A stretch of DNA of 36,421 nt from NCBI GenBank assembly GCA_034189125.1, contig JAXHVB010000027.1, positions 1 through 36,421 on the forward strand, read 5' to 3'. The translations under genes were made by a program, and so were the position numbers. Positions 6,572 to 15,789 of this stretch are shown one piece after another. The stretch comes from UBA5862 sp002408105. GTDB lineage: Bacteria; Pseudomonadota; Gammaproteobacteria; Pseudomonadales; UBA5862. Within the stretch, counting starts at the first letter, position 1. Every line of letters begins with the position of its first letter. The notes beneath the pieces are model-generated. The model was given only the letters and a program-made list of their open reading frames with translations. It ran no database searches and had not been told where the DNA came from.

Positions 6572-8350
6572 ATGGCGGGTTCTGACAGCGACCGCATCAT
6601 CGTTGGAAACTGCAGCGGGTTCTACGGCGACAAGGTGTCTGCCGCTCGAGAGCTTGTCGAAGGCGGACCAATCGATGTGCTCACGGGTGACTACCTGGCT
6701 GAGCTGACCATGGTGATTTTGTTTCGCCAGCGATTGAAGGACGCCTCCCGCGGCTGGGTGAACACCCACTACAAGCAAATGGAAGAAGTCATGGGCACCT
6801 GCCTTGATCGCGGGATCAAGGTCGTGACCAATGCCGGTGGGCTCAACCCCAAGGGCTGTGCTGAGGCGACTCTGGAGTTGGCGCACCGCCTTGGCCTCAA
6901 TCCGAAAGTTGCCTACATCGAAGGGGATGATTTGCAGCCGCGGCTGACGACCCTGCAAGAACAGGGCGAGCCTTTCATCAACATGGACAAGGGCCGTGCG
7001 TTGGCCGACTCCACCATTCCTCCGGTCACCGCCAATGCCTACCTCGGGTGCTGGGGCATGGTCGAAGCGCTCAACCAGGGTGCGGACATCGTGATTGGAC
7101 CTCGCGTGACCGATGCGGCAGTGGTGATGGCACCTGCAGCCTGGAAGTTCGGCTGGAAGCGTGATGACTGGGACGAGCTGGCCGGTGCGTTGGCCGCCGG
7201 GCACGTGATTGAATGTGGGTGTCAGGCCACTGGTGGCAACTATGCCTTTTTCGAGGAAGTTCCGAGTTTTGTAAATGTTGGCTATCCGCTGGCCGAGATT
7301 CACCGGGATGGCTCTTTTGTGGTGACCAAGCACCCGGAGACCGGTGGGCGGGTGTCTGTTGGCACCGTGACCGCCCAGATCATGTATGAGATTCGTGGGA
7401 CGCAGTACCTGAATCCGGACGTGATTGCCCACTTCGATACGATGCGCATTGAACAGGCCGGCGAAGACCGCGTGCGGGTTTCCGGTGTGAAGGGCTCGAA
7501 TCCGCCACCGCAACACAAGGTCTGCATCAACACCATGGGCGGCTTCAAGAACAAGCTGGTCGCGGGTGTGTACGGTCTCGACGCGGAAAAGAAGGCGAAT
7601 ACCTTCCTGGATGCGTACCTCAGCATGCTCGGCGGCCGCGACCAGTTCGAGCGTGTTGAGACGCAGTTTATCCCGCTGCAAAAGCCCAACCCGCCGACCA
7701 ATGAAGAAGCCTTCTCGATGTTTCGGGTCAACCTGTTCTCGCAGGACCAAAACCTCGTGGGGCCACACTTGACTCCGAAGCTGATCGAGATGGGGCTGGC
7801 CAACGTGCCCGGGTTTTCCATCATCGAGTCCGCCGGGAAGCCACAGGCTTTTATCAAGTACTGGCCCTCGTTGGTTGACAGCGCGCACATTGAAGAACGG
7901 GTCACTTGTGGAGACAGCACCTTGACCCTGGCGCCGACCTCGCAGCTCGGGTTGCCCGAGGCGGTGGTCGAAAAGCCTGGTTTCGATATCCCGCCTGTAC
8001 CTTCCGGACCAACCGAGCCCACTGCACTTGGTCGTGTGTACGCAGCGCGTTCCGGTGACAAGGGGGGCTCCGCCAACGTCGGCATATGGGGGACGACCCC
8101 TGAGTCCTACGCATTTCTGCGCGAATTCCTGACCGTTGAGCGGTTGAAGGAAATCATGGTCGACGTCAGTGAATTCGAAATCGAACGGCATGAATTTCCG
8201 AACCTGTTCGCGCTCAATTTCTACATCCACGACATATTGCAGGACGGTGTGTCCTCTTCCACACGGATGGATCCGCAGGCCAAGACACTGGGGGAATACC
8301 TGCGCGCCAAGGTCGTTGACATTCCAACCGCGATCCCGCGAGTCTGCTAG
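6572..8350 (+). CDS. AtuA-like acyclic terpene utilization family protein (DUF1446)
   Basis: A 592-residue cytoplasmic protein with the two-part layout of the AtuA family. The DUF1446 domain spans about residues 5-460 (IIVGNCSGFYGDKVSAAREL at the start, TNAGGLNPKGCAEATLELAH, GPRVTDAAVVMAPAAWKFGW). A C-terminal AtuA-like small domain covers about 485-592 (RSGDKGGSANVGIW, then HEFPNLFALNF). AtuA is required in Pseudomonas acyclic terpene (citronellol/geraniol) degradation, but its reaction is not settled. The start ATG has AAGGAG 8 bases upstream (6558-6563); a GTG three codons earlier overlaps that site and is not used. It is the first gene of a + strand operon with enoyl-CoA hydratase and both subunits of a biotin-dependent acyl-CoA carboxylase, the same company AtuA keeps in Pseudomonas. 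Family assignment is firm; pathway assignment is inference. Confidence 0.9.
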   Translation: MAGSDSDRIIVGNCSGFYGDKVSAARELVEGGPIDVLTGDYLAELTMVILFRQRLKDASRGWVNTHYKQMEEVMGTCLDRGIKVVTNAGGLNPKGCAEATLELAHRLGLNPKVAYIEGDDLQPRLTTLQEQGEPFINMDKGRALADSTIPPVTANAYLGCWGMVEALNQGADIVIGPRVTDAAVVMAPAAWKFGWKRDDWDELAGALAAGHVIECGCQATGGNYAFFEEVPSFVNVGYPLAEIHRDGSFVVTKHPETGGRVSVGTVTAQIMYEIRGTQYLNPDVIAHFDTMRIEQAGEDRVRVSGVKGSNPPPQHKVCINTMGGFKNKLVAGVYGLDAEKKANTFLDAYLSMLGGRDQFERVETQFIPLQKPNPPTNEEAFSMFRVNLFSQDQNLVGPHLTPKLIEMGLANVPGFSIIESAGKPQAFIKYWPSLVDSAHIEERVTCGDSTLTLAPTSQLGLPEAVVEKPGFDIPPVPSGPTEPTALGRVYAARSGDKGGSANVGIWGTTPESYAFLREFLTVERLKEIMVDVSEFEIERHEFPNLFALNFYIHDILQDGVSSSTRMDPQAKTLGEYLRAKVVDIPTAIPRVC

Positions 8351-8420
8351 GCAAAAATCAAAAGCGAACCTTGCGCTTGGTCATCACCGACAACCAAAAA
8401 GAAAATGGAGGGCTGCGGCA

Positions 8421-9227
8421 GTGTCTAATTTGAGTACCGACGGGCTGGTGTTCGAGTGCGTGTTGGTCGATGTGGCCGACCACATCATGACCATTACCCT
8501 GAACCGCCCCGACAAAAAGAACTCCATCAGCCCAACGCTCGGCACCGAGCTGACCTACGCACTGCGTGTGGCTGAACAGGATCCCGACATTCGCGTGGTG
8601 GTGCTGGCGGCCAAGGGCGATGTGTTCTGTGCGGGCGGGGACCTTGGCGCCATGCGTGGGGACGCCCGTGAATCCATCAGCACCGTACCCAAGGTCGATG
8701 ATGGGCGGGAGCTTGCCTCGCTGCTGCGTGATCTGTGCAAGCCGGTCATTGTGAAGGCACAGGGCCCGGTGTTGGCCGGTGGCCTGCTCATGACATGCAA
8801 CGCGACCCATGTGATCGCGGCCGAGCACATCTACTTCAGTGCACCGGAAATTAAGCGGGGCCTTTGGCCTTATATGGTGATGGCGGGACTGTTTCGGGTC
8901 ATGCCAAGACGTTCCGGTCTCGATTTCATCATGCGGGGCTACAAGGTGGATGCCAGCAGGGCCCTTGCGCTTGGGTTGGCGACCGAAGTCGTTCCGGCTG
9001 ACCAGTTGGACCAACGGGTGGATACCCTGGCCGAGGAGCTCGCGAACCTGTCTCCTGCCACGATGCGGCTCGGTCTAGAGGCCTTTTACCGGCAGGAACT
9101 GATGGAATTCGATGAAGCCATCCCCTACCTGAAGAGCATGCTTGACCGCACCCTGCAGACCGAAGACGCGCGGGAAGGCATCACCGCTTTCATGGAAAAA
9201 CGCAAACCGGTGTGGAAGGGCTGCTAG
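8421..9227 (+). CDS. Enoyl-CoA hydratase/isomerase family protein (AtuE/LiuC-like)
   Basis: A 268-residue crotonase. The oxyanion-hole motif VFCAGGDLGAM (about 68-78) and the second loop QGPVLAGGLLMTCN (114-127) are present. E143 in SAPEIKRGLWP matches the second catalytic Glu of enoyl-CoA hydratase. The first catalytic Glu position is a Gly or Leu (GGLLMTCN where classical hydratases have CELAMMCD), a feature I recall also in methylglutaconyl/isohexenylglutaconyl-CoA hydratases. I chose the GTG at 8421 because GGAGG ends 9 bases before it; no ATG fits. In the operon it would hydrate the carboxylated enoyl-CoA made by the downstream carboxylase. A gap of 70 bases follows AtuA. An isomerase activity cannot be excluded. 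Confidence 0.85.
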   Translation: MSNLSTDGLVFECVLVDVADHIMTITLNRPDKKNSISPTLGTELTYALRVAEQDPDIRVVVLAAKGDVFCAGGDLGAMRGDARESISTVPKVDDGRELASLLRDLCKPVIVKAQGPVLAGGLLMTCNATHVIAAEHIYFSAPEIKRGLWPYMVMAGLFRVMPRRSGLDFIMRGYKVDASRALALGLATEVVPADQLDQRVDTLAEELANLSPATMRLGLEAFYRQELMEFDEAIPYLKSMLDRTLQTEDAREGITAFMEKRKPVWKGC

Positions 9228-9325
9228 ACGCATTCACCAGTTCCGGGCAAGGCATGACCCGCGCCCGAGGTCGATCGCACAGCCAATTTTCTCCGGCCCA
9301 CAGCTGTACCTAAGGAATAACAACA

Positions 9326-10939
9326 ATGCCCGTAATTGAATCGATGCTGGACGTCAACAGCGCGACCTTCAAGGAAAACAGAGAGTACATGCTTGAGCAG
9401 ATCGAGGCATTTCGCTCGATCGAGCGCAAGATGATCGAACAAGCCAACAAGGCCGAGAAGAAGTTCCGCGAGCGGGGCCAACTCATGCCACGTGAGCGGG
9501 TCGAGATGCTGCTGGATCCAGGCTCACCGTTCCTGGAGTTGTCCACCCTGGCCGGTTACCAAATGGACCCAGAAGACCCCGATGGCGGTGGTGGTGGAAA
9601 CATCATGGGCATTGGATATGTCCAGGGCATCCGTTGCATGGTCAACGCATCGAACTCGGCCTACAAAGGCGGCACGGGCGGGCCTGCAACCGGGAAGAAA
9701 GCCTTCCGCATGCAAGAGATTGTCATGCAGAACAACCTGCCCCTGGTCTCCATGACCGAAAGCGGCGGTGCGCGCCTTACACAGGCAGCGGATGTATTTG
9801 TCGACGGCGGACGAGGCTTTTGTAACCAGAGCCGCATGTCGGCAAAAGGCATCCCGCAGGTGACCGTGGTGCACGGTAACGCCACTGCCGGTGGGGCCTA
9901 CCAGCCCGGCCTTTCCGATTACATCATCATGGTGAAGGGACGGGCCAAGATGTTTCTGGCCGGTCCGCCGCTCCTCAAGGCGGCCACTGGCGAAGTCGCC
10001 ACCGATGAGGAGTTGGGTGGCGCGGAAATGCACTGCTCTGTCTCCGGTTGCGCGGAGTATCTGGCCGAGGATGATGCCGATGGCATTCGGCTGGCGCGTG
10101 CGGTGATGGGCCAGATTCCTTGGAATGAACAGGTTCCCCCACGCCCCAAGCGCTCGTTCAAGGAGCCGCTGTTCAGTGCGGAAGAGCTGCTGGGGATTGT
10201 GCCCAAAGACCCAAGGATGCCCTACGACCTGAAAGAGGTTTTGGCACGAATTGCTGATGGGTCCGAATTCCTCGAATTTAAAGGGCTATGGGACGCGCAC
10301 ACGGTATGCGGACACCTGTCTGTGCAAGGTCACCGCTGCGGCTTCATCGGCAACAACGGCCCCATCACCCACACCGGGTCGGCCAAGGCTGCGCAGTTCA
10401 TCCAGCTCTGTGACCAGGCGCAGATCCCGATTCTGTTTTTCCAGAACACCACTGGCTTCAACGTGGGTACGGAGTATGAGCAGAACGGCATCATCAAGCA
10501 TGGCTCGAAAATGCTTCAGGCCGTCGCCAACACCCGGGTGCCGAAAATCACCATCGTCGTTGGGGCGTCTTACGGCGCTGGCAACTATGCAATGTGCGGG
10601 CGTGGCCTCGACCCGCGCTTCATCTTCGCCTGGCCGGTTGCGCACACTGCCGTCATGGGGGGGACCCAGGCCGGCATGGTGATGCGCATCATTTCCGAGG
10701 CCAAGTTCGCGCGCATGGGCGTGCCCCCAGATGAAGAGATGATCGCCAAGCTCGAAAAGGAAACCAAGGACGCGCTCGACGCAGCTGCCGGTACGGTCTA
10801 CGGCTCTGCGCGGCTCTGGGACGACGGCATCATCGACCCACGCGATACCCGAACGCTGCTTGGTTTTTTGCTGGACGTCTGCTGGGAGGGTGACCACCGC
10901 AACCTGCAGCCCAATACCTTTGGTGTCGGTCGCATGTAG
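9326..10939 (+). CDS. Acyl-CoA carboxylase, carboxyltransferase (beta) subunit, MCC/GCC type
   Basis: A 537-residue carboxyltransferase, the usual length for the beta subunit of 3-methylcrotonyl-CoA or geranyl-CoA carboxylase (LiuB/AtuC). It transfers CO2 from biotin to the gamma carbon of a branched enoyl-CoA. Both halves of the crotonase-like fold are seen: SMTESGGARLTQAADVF and GNATAGGAYQPGLSDY with FLAGPPLLKAATGE in the N-domain, and FFQNTTGFNVGTEYEQNG, GASYGAGNYAMCGRG and VMGGTQAGMVMRI in the C-domain. The N-terminal ERGQLMPRERVEMLLDPGSP is the family start. The segment GFCNQSRMSAKG differs from the bulkier FFNQARMSA I recall in true methylcrotonyl enzymes, so a longer acyl substrate is possible. 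AAGGA lies upstream of the ATG. It sits between the hydratase and the biotin carboxylase gene. Confidence 0.9.
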   Translation: MPVIESMLDVNSATFKENREYMLEQIEAFRSIERKMIEQANKAEKKFRERGQLMPRERVEMLLDPGSPFLELSTLAGYQMDPEDPDGGGGGNIMGIGYVQGIRCMVNASNSAYKGGTGGPATGKKAFRMQEIVMQNNLPLVSMTESGGARLTQAADVFVDGGRGFCNQSRMSAKGIPQVTVVHGNATAGGAYQPGLSDYIIMVKGRAKMFLAGPPLLKAATGEVATDEELGGAEMHCSVSGCAEYLAEDDADGIRLARAVMGQIPWNEQVPPRPKRSFKEPLFSAEELLGIVPKDPRMPYDLKEVLARIADGSEFLEFKGLWDAHTVCGHLSVQGHRCGFIGNNGPITHTGSAKAAQFIQLCDQAQIPILFFQNTTGFNVGTEYEQNGIIKHGSKMLQAVANTRVPKITIVVGASYGAGNYAMCGRGLDPRFIFAWPVAHTAVMGGTQAGMVMRIISEAKFARMGVPPDEEMIAKLEKETKDALDAAAGTVYGSARLWDDGIIDPRDTRTLLGFLLDVCWEGDHRNLQPNTFGVGRM

Positions 10940-11031
10940 CCTGCGGTCGCGCACGGCCCACTGCCCACTGAATGGAACAATAAGCACAACGGGGTGTGGT
11001 CACCGATCCCCGGACAGAGTCGGAGTAGCGC

Positions 11032-13008
11032 ATGTTTTCTAAGATATTGGTTGCCAACCGCGGTGAGATCGCCGCACGGGTGATTCGCTCTGCGAAATCC
11101 CTGGGATACCGCACGGTCGCAGTGTACAGCGAGGCCGATGCTGCGGCGCTGCACGTTCAACTTGCCGATCAGGCCGTCTGCATCGGCCCTGCACCGGTCG
11201 GCCAATCCTACCTCAGCATCGACAAGATCATCGACGCCTGCAAGCGTTCTGGAGCCCAGGCGGTGCACCCCGGGTACGGCTTTCTGTCCGAAAACATGGA
11301 ATTTGCCGCGGCTTGTCAGCGCAACGAGATCGTGTTCATCGGCCCGCCCGCAGAGGCGGTCGAGCTCATGGGCAGCAAACGCTTGTCCAAAATCGCCATG
11401 CAAGGCGCCCAGGTGCCGACCATTCCTGGTTATGAGGGGGCTGACCAGTCGGATGACACCCTGGCCAGCGCAGCACAAGAGATCGGATTTCCGATCATGG
11501 TGAAGGCTTCCGCCGGCGGCGGCGGAAGGGGCATGCGTCTGGTGCAGGACGCAAGTGACCTGCTCGAACAGCTGCGTTCCGCTCGTTCAGAGGCCGAGAA
11601 CGCTTTCGGCAGCGGCGAATTGATTCTCGAAAAAGCCATCGTTGAGCCTCGACACGTTGAAATCCAGGTGTTTGCCGACACCCATGGCAACGTGATCCAC
11701 TTGGGCGAGCGCGACTGTTCGGTGCAGCGTCGACACCAAAAGGTCGTGGAGGAAAGCCCATCCCCCATCATGGACCCGGAACTGCGTGCGCGCATGGGGG
11801 AGGCGGCGGTGAACGCAGCCCGTTCGTGCAACTATGTCGGGGCTGGGACTGTCGAGTTCCTGGTCGATCGCGATAAGCGATTTTACTTCCTGGAAATGAA
11901 CACCCGCCTGCAGGTCGAACACCCGGTGACCGAACTGGTGACGGGCACAGACCTGGTGGAGTGGCAGATCCGAGTGGCCGCGGGTGAGCCCCTGCCCCTG
12001 CGGCAGGAGGACGTTGAACTGTCCGGGCATGCCATTGAGGTGCGCCTCTACGCCGAAGAGCCGGCCCGGAACTTCATGCCACAAACGGGGCCTGTCCTGC
12101 GCTGGTCGTTGCCCTCAGGCGCTGGCGTACGGGTGGACCATGGCATTGTGGAAGGCTATGAAATCAGCCCGTTCTATGACCCGATGGTCGCCAAGGTGAT
12201 TGCCTATGGCCGCAATCGAGACGACGCGCGCCGGCGCTTGATCACCGCGGTCGAAGACACCCTCTTGCTCGGCGTCAACACCAATAAACGGTTTCTGGCC
12301 AACATTCTCGCGCACCCTGTGTTTGCGTCAGGTGATGCGACCACGGCGTTCATTGGCGAGGATTTCTCTGCAGACCCCACGCTGGAGCCTTTTTCTCCGG
12401 GTGTGGTTGAACTGGGGCTGGCTGCAGCGCTGTTTTATGTCTGTGGCGGGCGCCGGGTGAGTCGGCAGCTTGCCGGATGGCGAACCGGCCAGCGCCATGT
12501 CGTGCATTTCCGTTTCAGCTGTGAAGAGGTCGAGCGCCGGGTGGAACTGGTCAGCCAGGGGCAAGGTGATGCGCTGCAGTTCACTGTGCGCGTTGACGGC
12601 GCGAGCCTGGACATTGACCAATTCGAGGTTTTTGACGGGTGTTGTCGGTACGTTATCGACGGTGTTTCTTCACAGATGGACTACTGGCTCGAAGGAAAGA
12701 CCATCTACCTCGACAGCCTGCGTGGCAACCTCAAGGTTGAAGACACCAGTCTCCCCGAGCCACAGGCGGAGGACCTCGCCGGCAGCGGTAAAGTTGCCGC
12801 GCCCTTGGACGGTACAGTGATCGCTGTGAAAGTGGCCGAAGGGGAGCGCGTTGCCCGCGGCCAAGCGGTTGTGGCGCTGGATGCGATGAAAATGGAGCAC
12901 CAACTGAAGTCCGATGTTGATGGAACCGTTGCGGTGGTGGGGGTTGGTGCGGGCGATCAGGTCAAGATACGGCAGATCTTGATTGAAGTGACCCCAGATG
13001 AGGGCTAG
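11032..13008 (+). CDS. Acyl-CoA carboxylase, biotin carboxylase/BCCP (alpha) subunit
   Basis: A 658-residue alpha subunit of a biotin-dependent acyl-CoA carboxylase. Domains in order: biotin carboxylase N-domain (LVANRGEIAARVIRSAKSLG, 6-25), ATP-grasp (KASAGGGGRGMR, 158-168; HLGERDCSVQRRHQK; EMNTRLQVEHPVTE), biotin carboxylase C-domain (GHAIEVRLYAEEP), a linker/BT domain, and a C-terminal biotinyl domain with DAMKMEH in which K620 is the biotin site. It carboxylates biotin using ATP and bicarbonate and hands CO2 to the beta subunit encoded just upstream. Length and layout fit MccA/LiuD and GCC alpha (AtuF). GGAG lies 6 bases before the ATG. It is the last gene of the operon, converging on the - strand synthetase gene with 27 bases between stops. 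Substrate (methylcrotonyl, geranyl or other) is undecided. Confidence 0.92.
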   Translation: MFSKILVANRGEIAARVIRSAKSLGYRTVAVYSEADAAALHVQLADQAVCIGPAPVGQSYLSIDKIIDACKRSGAQAVHPGYGFLSENMEFAAACQRNEIVFIGPPAEAVELMGSKRLSKIAMQGAQVPTIPGYEGADQSDDTLASAAQEIGFPIMVKASAGGGGRGMRLVQDASDLLEQLRSARSEAENAFGSGELILEKAIVEPRHVEIQVFADTHGNVIHLGERDCSVQRRHQKVVEESPSPIMDPELRARMGEAAVNAARSCNYVGAGTVEFLVDRDKRFYFLEMNTRLQVEHPVTELVTGTDLVEWQIRVAAGEPLPLRQEDVELSGHAIEVRLYAEEPARNFMPQTGPVLRWSLPSGAGVRVDHGIVEGYEISPFYDPMVAKVIAYGRNRDDARRRLITAVEDTLLLGVNTNKRFLANILAHPVFASGDATTAFIGEDFSADPTLEPFSPGVVELGLAAALFYVCGGRRVSRQLAGWRTGQRHVVHFRFSCEEVERRVELVSQGQGDALQFTVRVDGASLDIDQFEVFDGCCRYVIDGVSSQMDYWLEGKTIYLDSLRGNLKVEDTSLPEPQAEDLAGSGKVAAPLDGTVIAVKVAEGERVARGQAVVALDAMKMEHQLKSDVDGTVAVVGVGAGDQVKIRQILIEVTPDEG

Positions 13009-13035
13009 TTCTCCGTGCTGAGCGTTCGTGTCCGC

Positions 13036-15708
13036 TTACAGACAAAGTCGGATCCGCAGCAGATCCGATGAGTCTGGATGGGCGCTGGGGTTGAATCCGA
13101 GGGACCTGGCCAAGCCGAGCATGGTGCGATTTTCGCGCAGTACGTCCCCATACAGGCTGGCGAGACCTCGGTGCTGTGCGTATTCAATGATGCACTGCAT
13201 CAGGAAACGACCGAGGCCTTGGCCAGTGACTTCCGGGTCGAGGACGATGGCAAATTCGGCGTGTTCGAGGTTGGAGTCGGCAAAAATGCGCACCGCTCCG
13301 TAGATGCGCGTGGTGCCCGCAATGCCTGGATCCGTGAGCACCAATGCCATTTCGCGATCGTAGTCAATTTGGGTAAAGCGTGCCGTTTGCATGTGCGAAA
13401 GGGTCTTGATCGGTACGAAGAAGCGCATCCGAACCTGTTCAGGTGTCAGGGCTTGAAATGCGCGCGCCAGCATGGGCTCATCTTCAGGCCGAACAGGCCG
13501 CAAGAGCAGCCCATGCCCGTCCTTGGTCTTGACGCAGCGCTCAAGCTCTGTGGGATATGGACGAATCGCCAAACGCGCAGAGGCCGATCCGGATGCCGGA
13601 GCCACACGAACCCGTGCGTCGAGTGCCAGAACCCCACCGGGGTATGCCAGTAGCGGATTGATGTCGAGATCCACAACCTCAGGCAGGTCGCAGATCAATT
13701 GCGAAACTTTAATCAGTGTCAGCGCCAATTGATCCCGGTTTGCCGCGGGTCTGCCCCGGTAACCACTCAAGAGCCGCGATACTTTGGTCCGGTCGATCAG
13801 TGCCTCGGCTAGGCGCATATTGAGCGGCGGCAGCTCCAGGGACTGGTCGCGGATCAACTCAACGGCGGTGCCGCCCTGGCCGAACATCAGCACCGGGCCG
13901 AACTGAGAATCCACGGTGGCGCCAATGATCAACTCCCATTGATCGCGCCGGTTGATCATGGGCTCCACCAGCAGCCCCTCGACGACGGCGTCGGGACGCA
14001 ATTCCGCGACCCGTGCCAACATGGCGCGGGCCTCTTCCTCGACTGCAGCCGGCGTGCTCAGGTCCAGCACCACGCCGCCGACGTCGGATTTATGGGGAAT
14101 CTGGGGTGATACGATCTTGATCGCAACAGGCTGTCCCAGCGTTTTTGCGGCCGCGGCCGCTGCTTCCGCGCCCTCCACCTGCTGTCCGGATACCACAGGA
14201 ATCTGATACGCCTGCAGCAGTCGTTTGACCTCCGTGGGTGCGAGCCAGTCGCGCCCCTGGTGCGTGACCCGTCGCACAAGGCTGCGCGCGCTGGTGGTGT
14301 CCGCCGTAAACGCTTCAGGGATTGACCTCGGGGTTTGCATCAACAGCTCTTGACTGCGCCTGTATTGCACCAGATACACCAGCGCGGCGATGGCCTGCTC
14401 CGGTGTGCGGTACGTGGGGATCCCATGGGAGGCGAATCGGTGGCGCGCGGTCTCGGCGCTGGTTTCGCCAACCCAACTGGTCAGTAGGGCAGGGTTGCCC
14501 GCGCGGTGCCAAGCCGTGATGAGTGCGTCGGCGGCGGCGACACTGGAGGTGGCCGCGGTGGGGCAATTGAGTGCCAGAATGGCATCGACGGTCGGGTCTC
14601 CCGCCAGGGTTTCAAGCGCAATTGCGTAGCGCGCTGGCGGGGCATCGCCGATCAGGTCGATTGGGTTGCAGCTCGGGCCCGTGGCCGGCAGTGCCGCTGT
14701 GAGTGCCTGCCGGGTGGAGTCGGTGAGCGGAGCCAGGGCGCCACCCCCTGCGACCAGTGCGTCCGTGGCCAAAACACCGATGCCGCCGCCATTGGTGACA
14801 ATCGCGACGTTCAGGCCCGATGGCGGTGGCAACTTGGCGAGCAGCTCCGCCGCTCCGAACAGGTCTTCCAGGGATTGAACCCGCAGTAGACCACTGCGTC
14901 TAAAAACAGCCTCGTACACCGCATCGTTGCCCGCCAGGGCGCCCGTGTGCGAGGCGGCGGCCCGTGCGCCGGCCTCTGCCCGTCCCCCTTTCACGAGAAT
15001 CACCGGTTTGGCGCGGGCTGCAATCCGAGCGGCCGAAATGAACTTGCGGGTGGCGGTGATCCCTTCGATGTAGAGCAGGATCGCGCGGGTACTGGGGTCG
15101 CTCGCAAGGTGGTCGAGCAGGTCGCCGAAATCGACATCCAGCATGTCTCCGAGGCAGATCAGGTGCGAGAATCCAATCCCGCGATCGTGGCCCCAGTCGA
15201 GCATGGAGGTCGCGATCGCCCCGGACTGAGTCACAAACGCCAGCTGGCCAGGCGGTGCGTGAAGGTGCGCGAAGCTGGCGTTGATCTGCTTGGGACTGGA
15301 CAGCACGCCGAGGCAATTGGGCCCAATCAGCCGCATGTCGGTTGCGCGCAGGTGGCGCAACAGGCTTGACCGTGGCGCTGGGCCCGCATCATCGGTGAAC
15401 CCCGCAGAAATCACCACCACCGCACGGGTGCCCCGCGCTTCGAGTGCGCTCAGGATGTCGGGCACGGTTGCGGCCGGAGTGACGATGACCGCCAGGTCCG
15501 GTGCTTCTGGCAGGGCTTCGACGCTCGGGTACGCAATGACCCCGGAGACGACGCTGTGCTTTGGATTCACCGGCATGATCGCGCCGCTGTAGCCGGCCGA
15601 AAATAGGTTGCGCATGACCAAGCTGCCGAGGCTCTCAGGTCTCGGGCTTGCGCCGATCACAGCGATGGCGCGAGGCGCAAAAAAGGCGTCCAGGTTGCGT
15701 GTCGACAC
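13036..15708 (-). CDS. Bifunctional acyl-CoA synthetase (NDP-forming) / GNAT acetyltransferase, PatZ-like
   Basis: An 890-residue fusion. CoA-binding domain about 8-130 (AIAVIGASPRPESLGSLVMR). Succinyl-CoA ligase-like domains about 150-450 with VTQSGAIATSMLDW and the phospho-His motif ASHTGALAGNDA (H254). ATP-grasp about 480-700 (PVAIKIVSPQIPHKSDVGGV; FGQGGTAVELI). GNAT domain about 715-890 (VRPEDEPMLARAFQALTPEQ; VTGQGLGRFLMQ). Layout and length match protein lysine acetyltransferase Pat/PatZ (YfiQ), which controls acetyl-CoA synthetase and other enzymes. Unlike E. coli PatZ as I recall it, the His loop is intact here, so the synthetase half may still be active (ADP-forming acetate/acyl-CoA ligase). 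The start is a GTG with no clear ribosome-binding site, so it may be weakly translated. It is convergent with the carboxylase operon. Confidence 0.85.
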   Translation of the reverse strand: MSTRNLDAFFAPRAIAVIGASPRPESLGSLVMRNLFSAGYSGAIMPVNPKHSVVSGVIAYPSVEALPEAPDLAVIVTPAATVPDILSALEARGTRAVVVISAGFTDDAGPAPRSSLLRHLRATDMRLIGPNCLGVLSSPKQINASFAHLHAPPGQLAFVTQSGAIATSMLDWGHDRGIGFSHLICLGDMLDVDFGDLLDHLASDPSTRAILLYIEGITATRKFISAARIAARAKPVILVKGGRAEAGARAAASHTGALAGNDAVYEAVFRRSGLLRVQSLEDLFGAAELLAKLPPPSGLNVAIVTNGGGIGVLATDALVAGGGALAPLTDSTRQALTAALPATGPSCNPIDLIGDAPPARYAIALETLAGDPTVDAILALNCPTAATSSVAAADALITAWHRAGNPALLTSWVGETSAETARHRFASHGIPTYRTPEQAIAALVYLVQYRRSQELLMQTPRSIPEAFTADTTSARSLVRRVTHQGRDWLAPTEVKRLLQAYQIPVVSGQQVEGAEAAAAAAKTLGQPVAIKIVSPQIPHKSDVGGVVLDLSTPAAVEEEARAMLARVAELRPDAVVEGLLVEPMINRRDQWELIIGATVDSQFGPVLMFGQGGTAVELIRDQSLELPPLNMRLAEALIDRTKVSRLLSGYRGRPAANRDQLALTLIKVSQLICDLPEVVDLDINPLLAYPGGVLALDARVRVAPASGSASARLAIRPYPTELERCVKTKDGHGLLLRPVRPEDEPMLARAFQALTPEQVRMRFFVPIKTLSHMQTARFTQIDYDREMALVLTDPGIAGTTRIYGAVRIFADSNLEHAEFAIVLDPEVTGQGLGRFLMQCIIEYAQHRGLASLYGDVLRENRTMLGLARSLGFNPSAHPDSSDLLRIRLCL

Positions 15709-15789
15709 GGCGGGTGATACCAGAGCCAGCTCGCCAGCCAGCCTAGCACCAGGGGCCCGCGTGGCGAAACATCGGCCGCCTGCCTCGGG

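Noticed and set aside
6566..8230. 554-codon open frame on the - strand
   Set aside because: It lies entirely inside the AtuA-like gene in the opposite direction; such long antisense frames are expected in GC-rich coding DNA, and the product has no domain.
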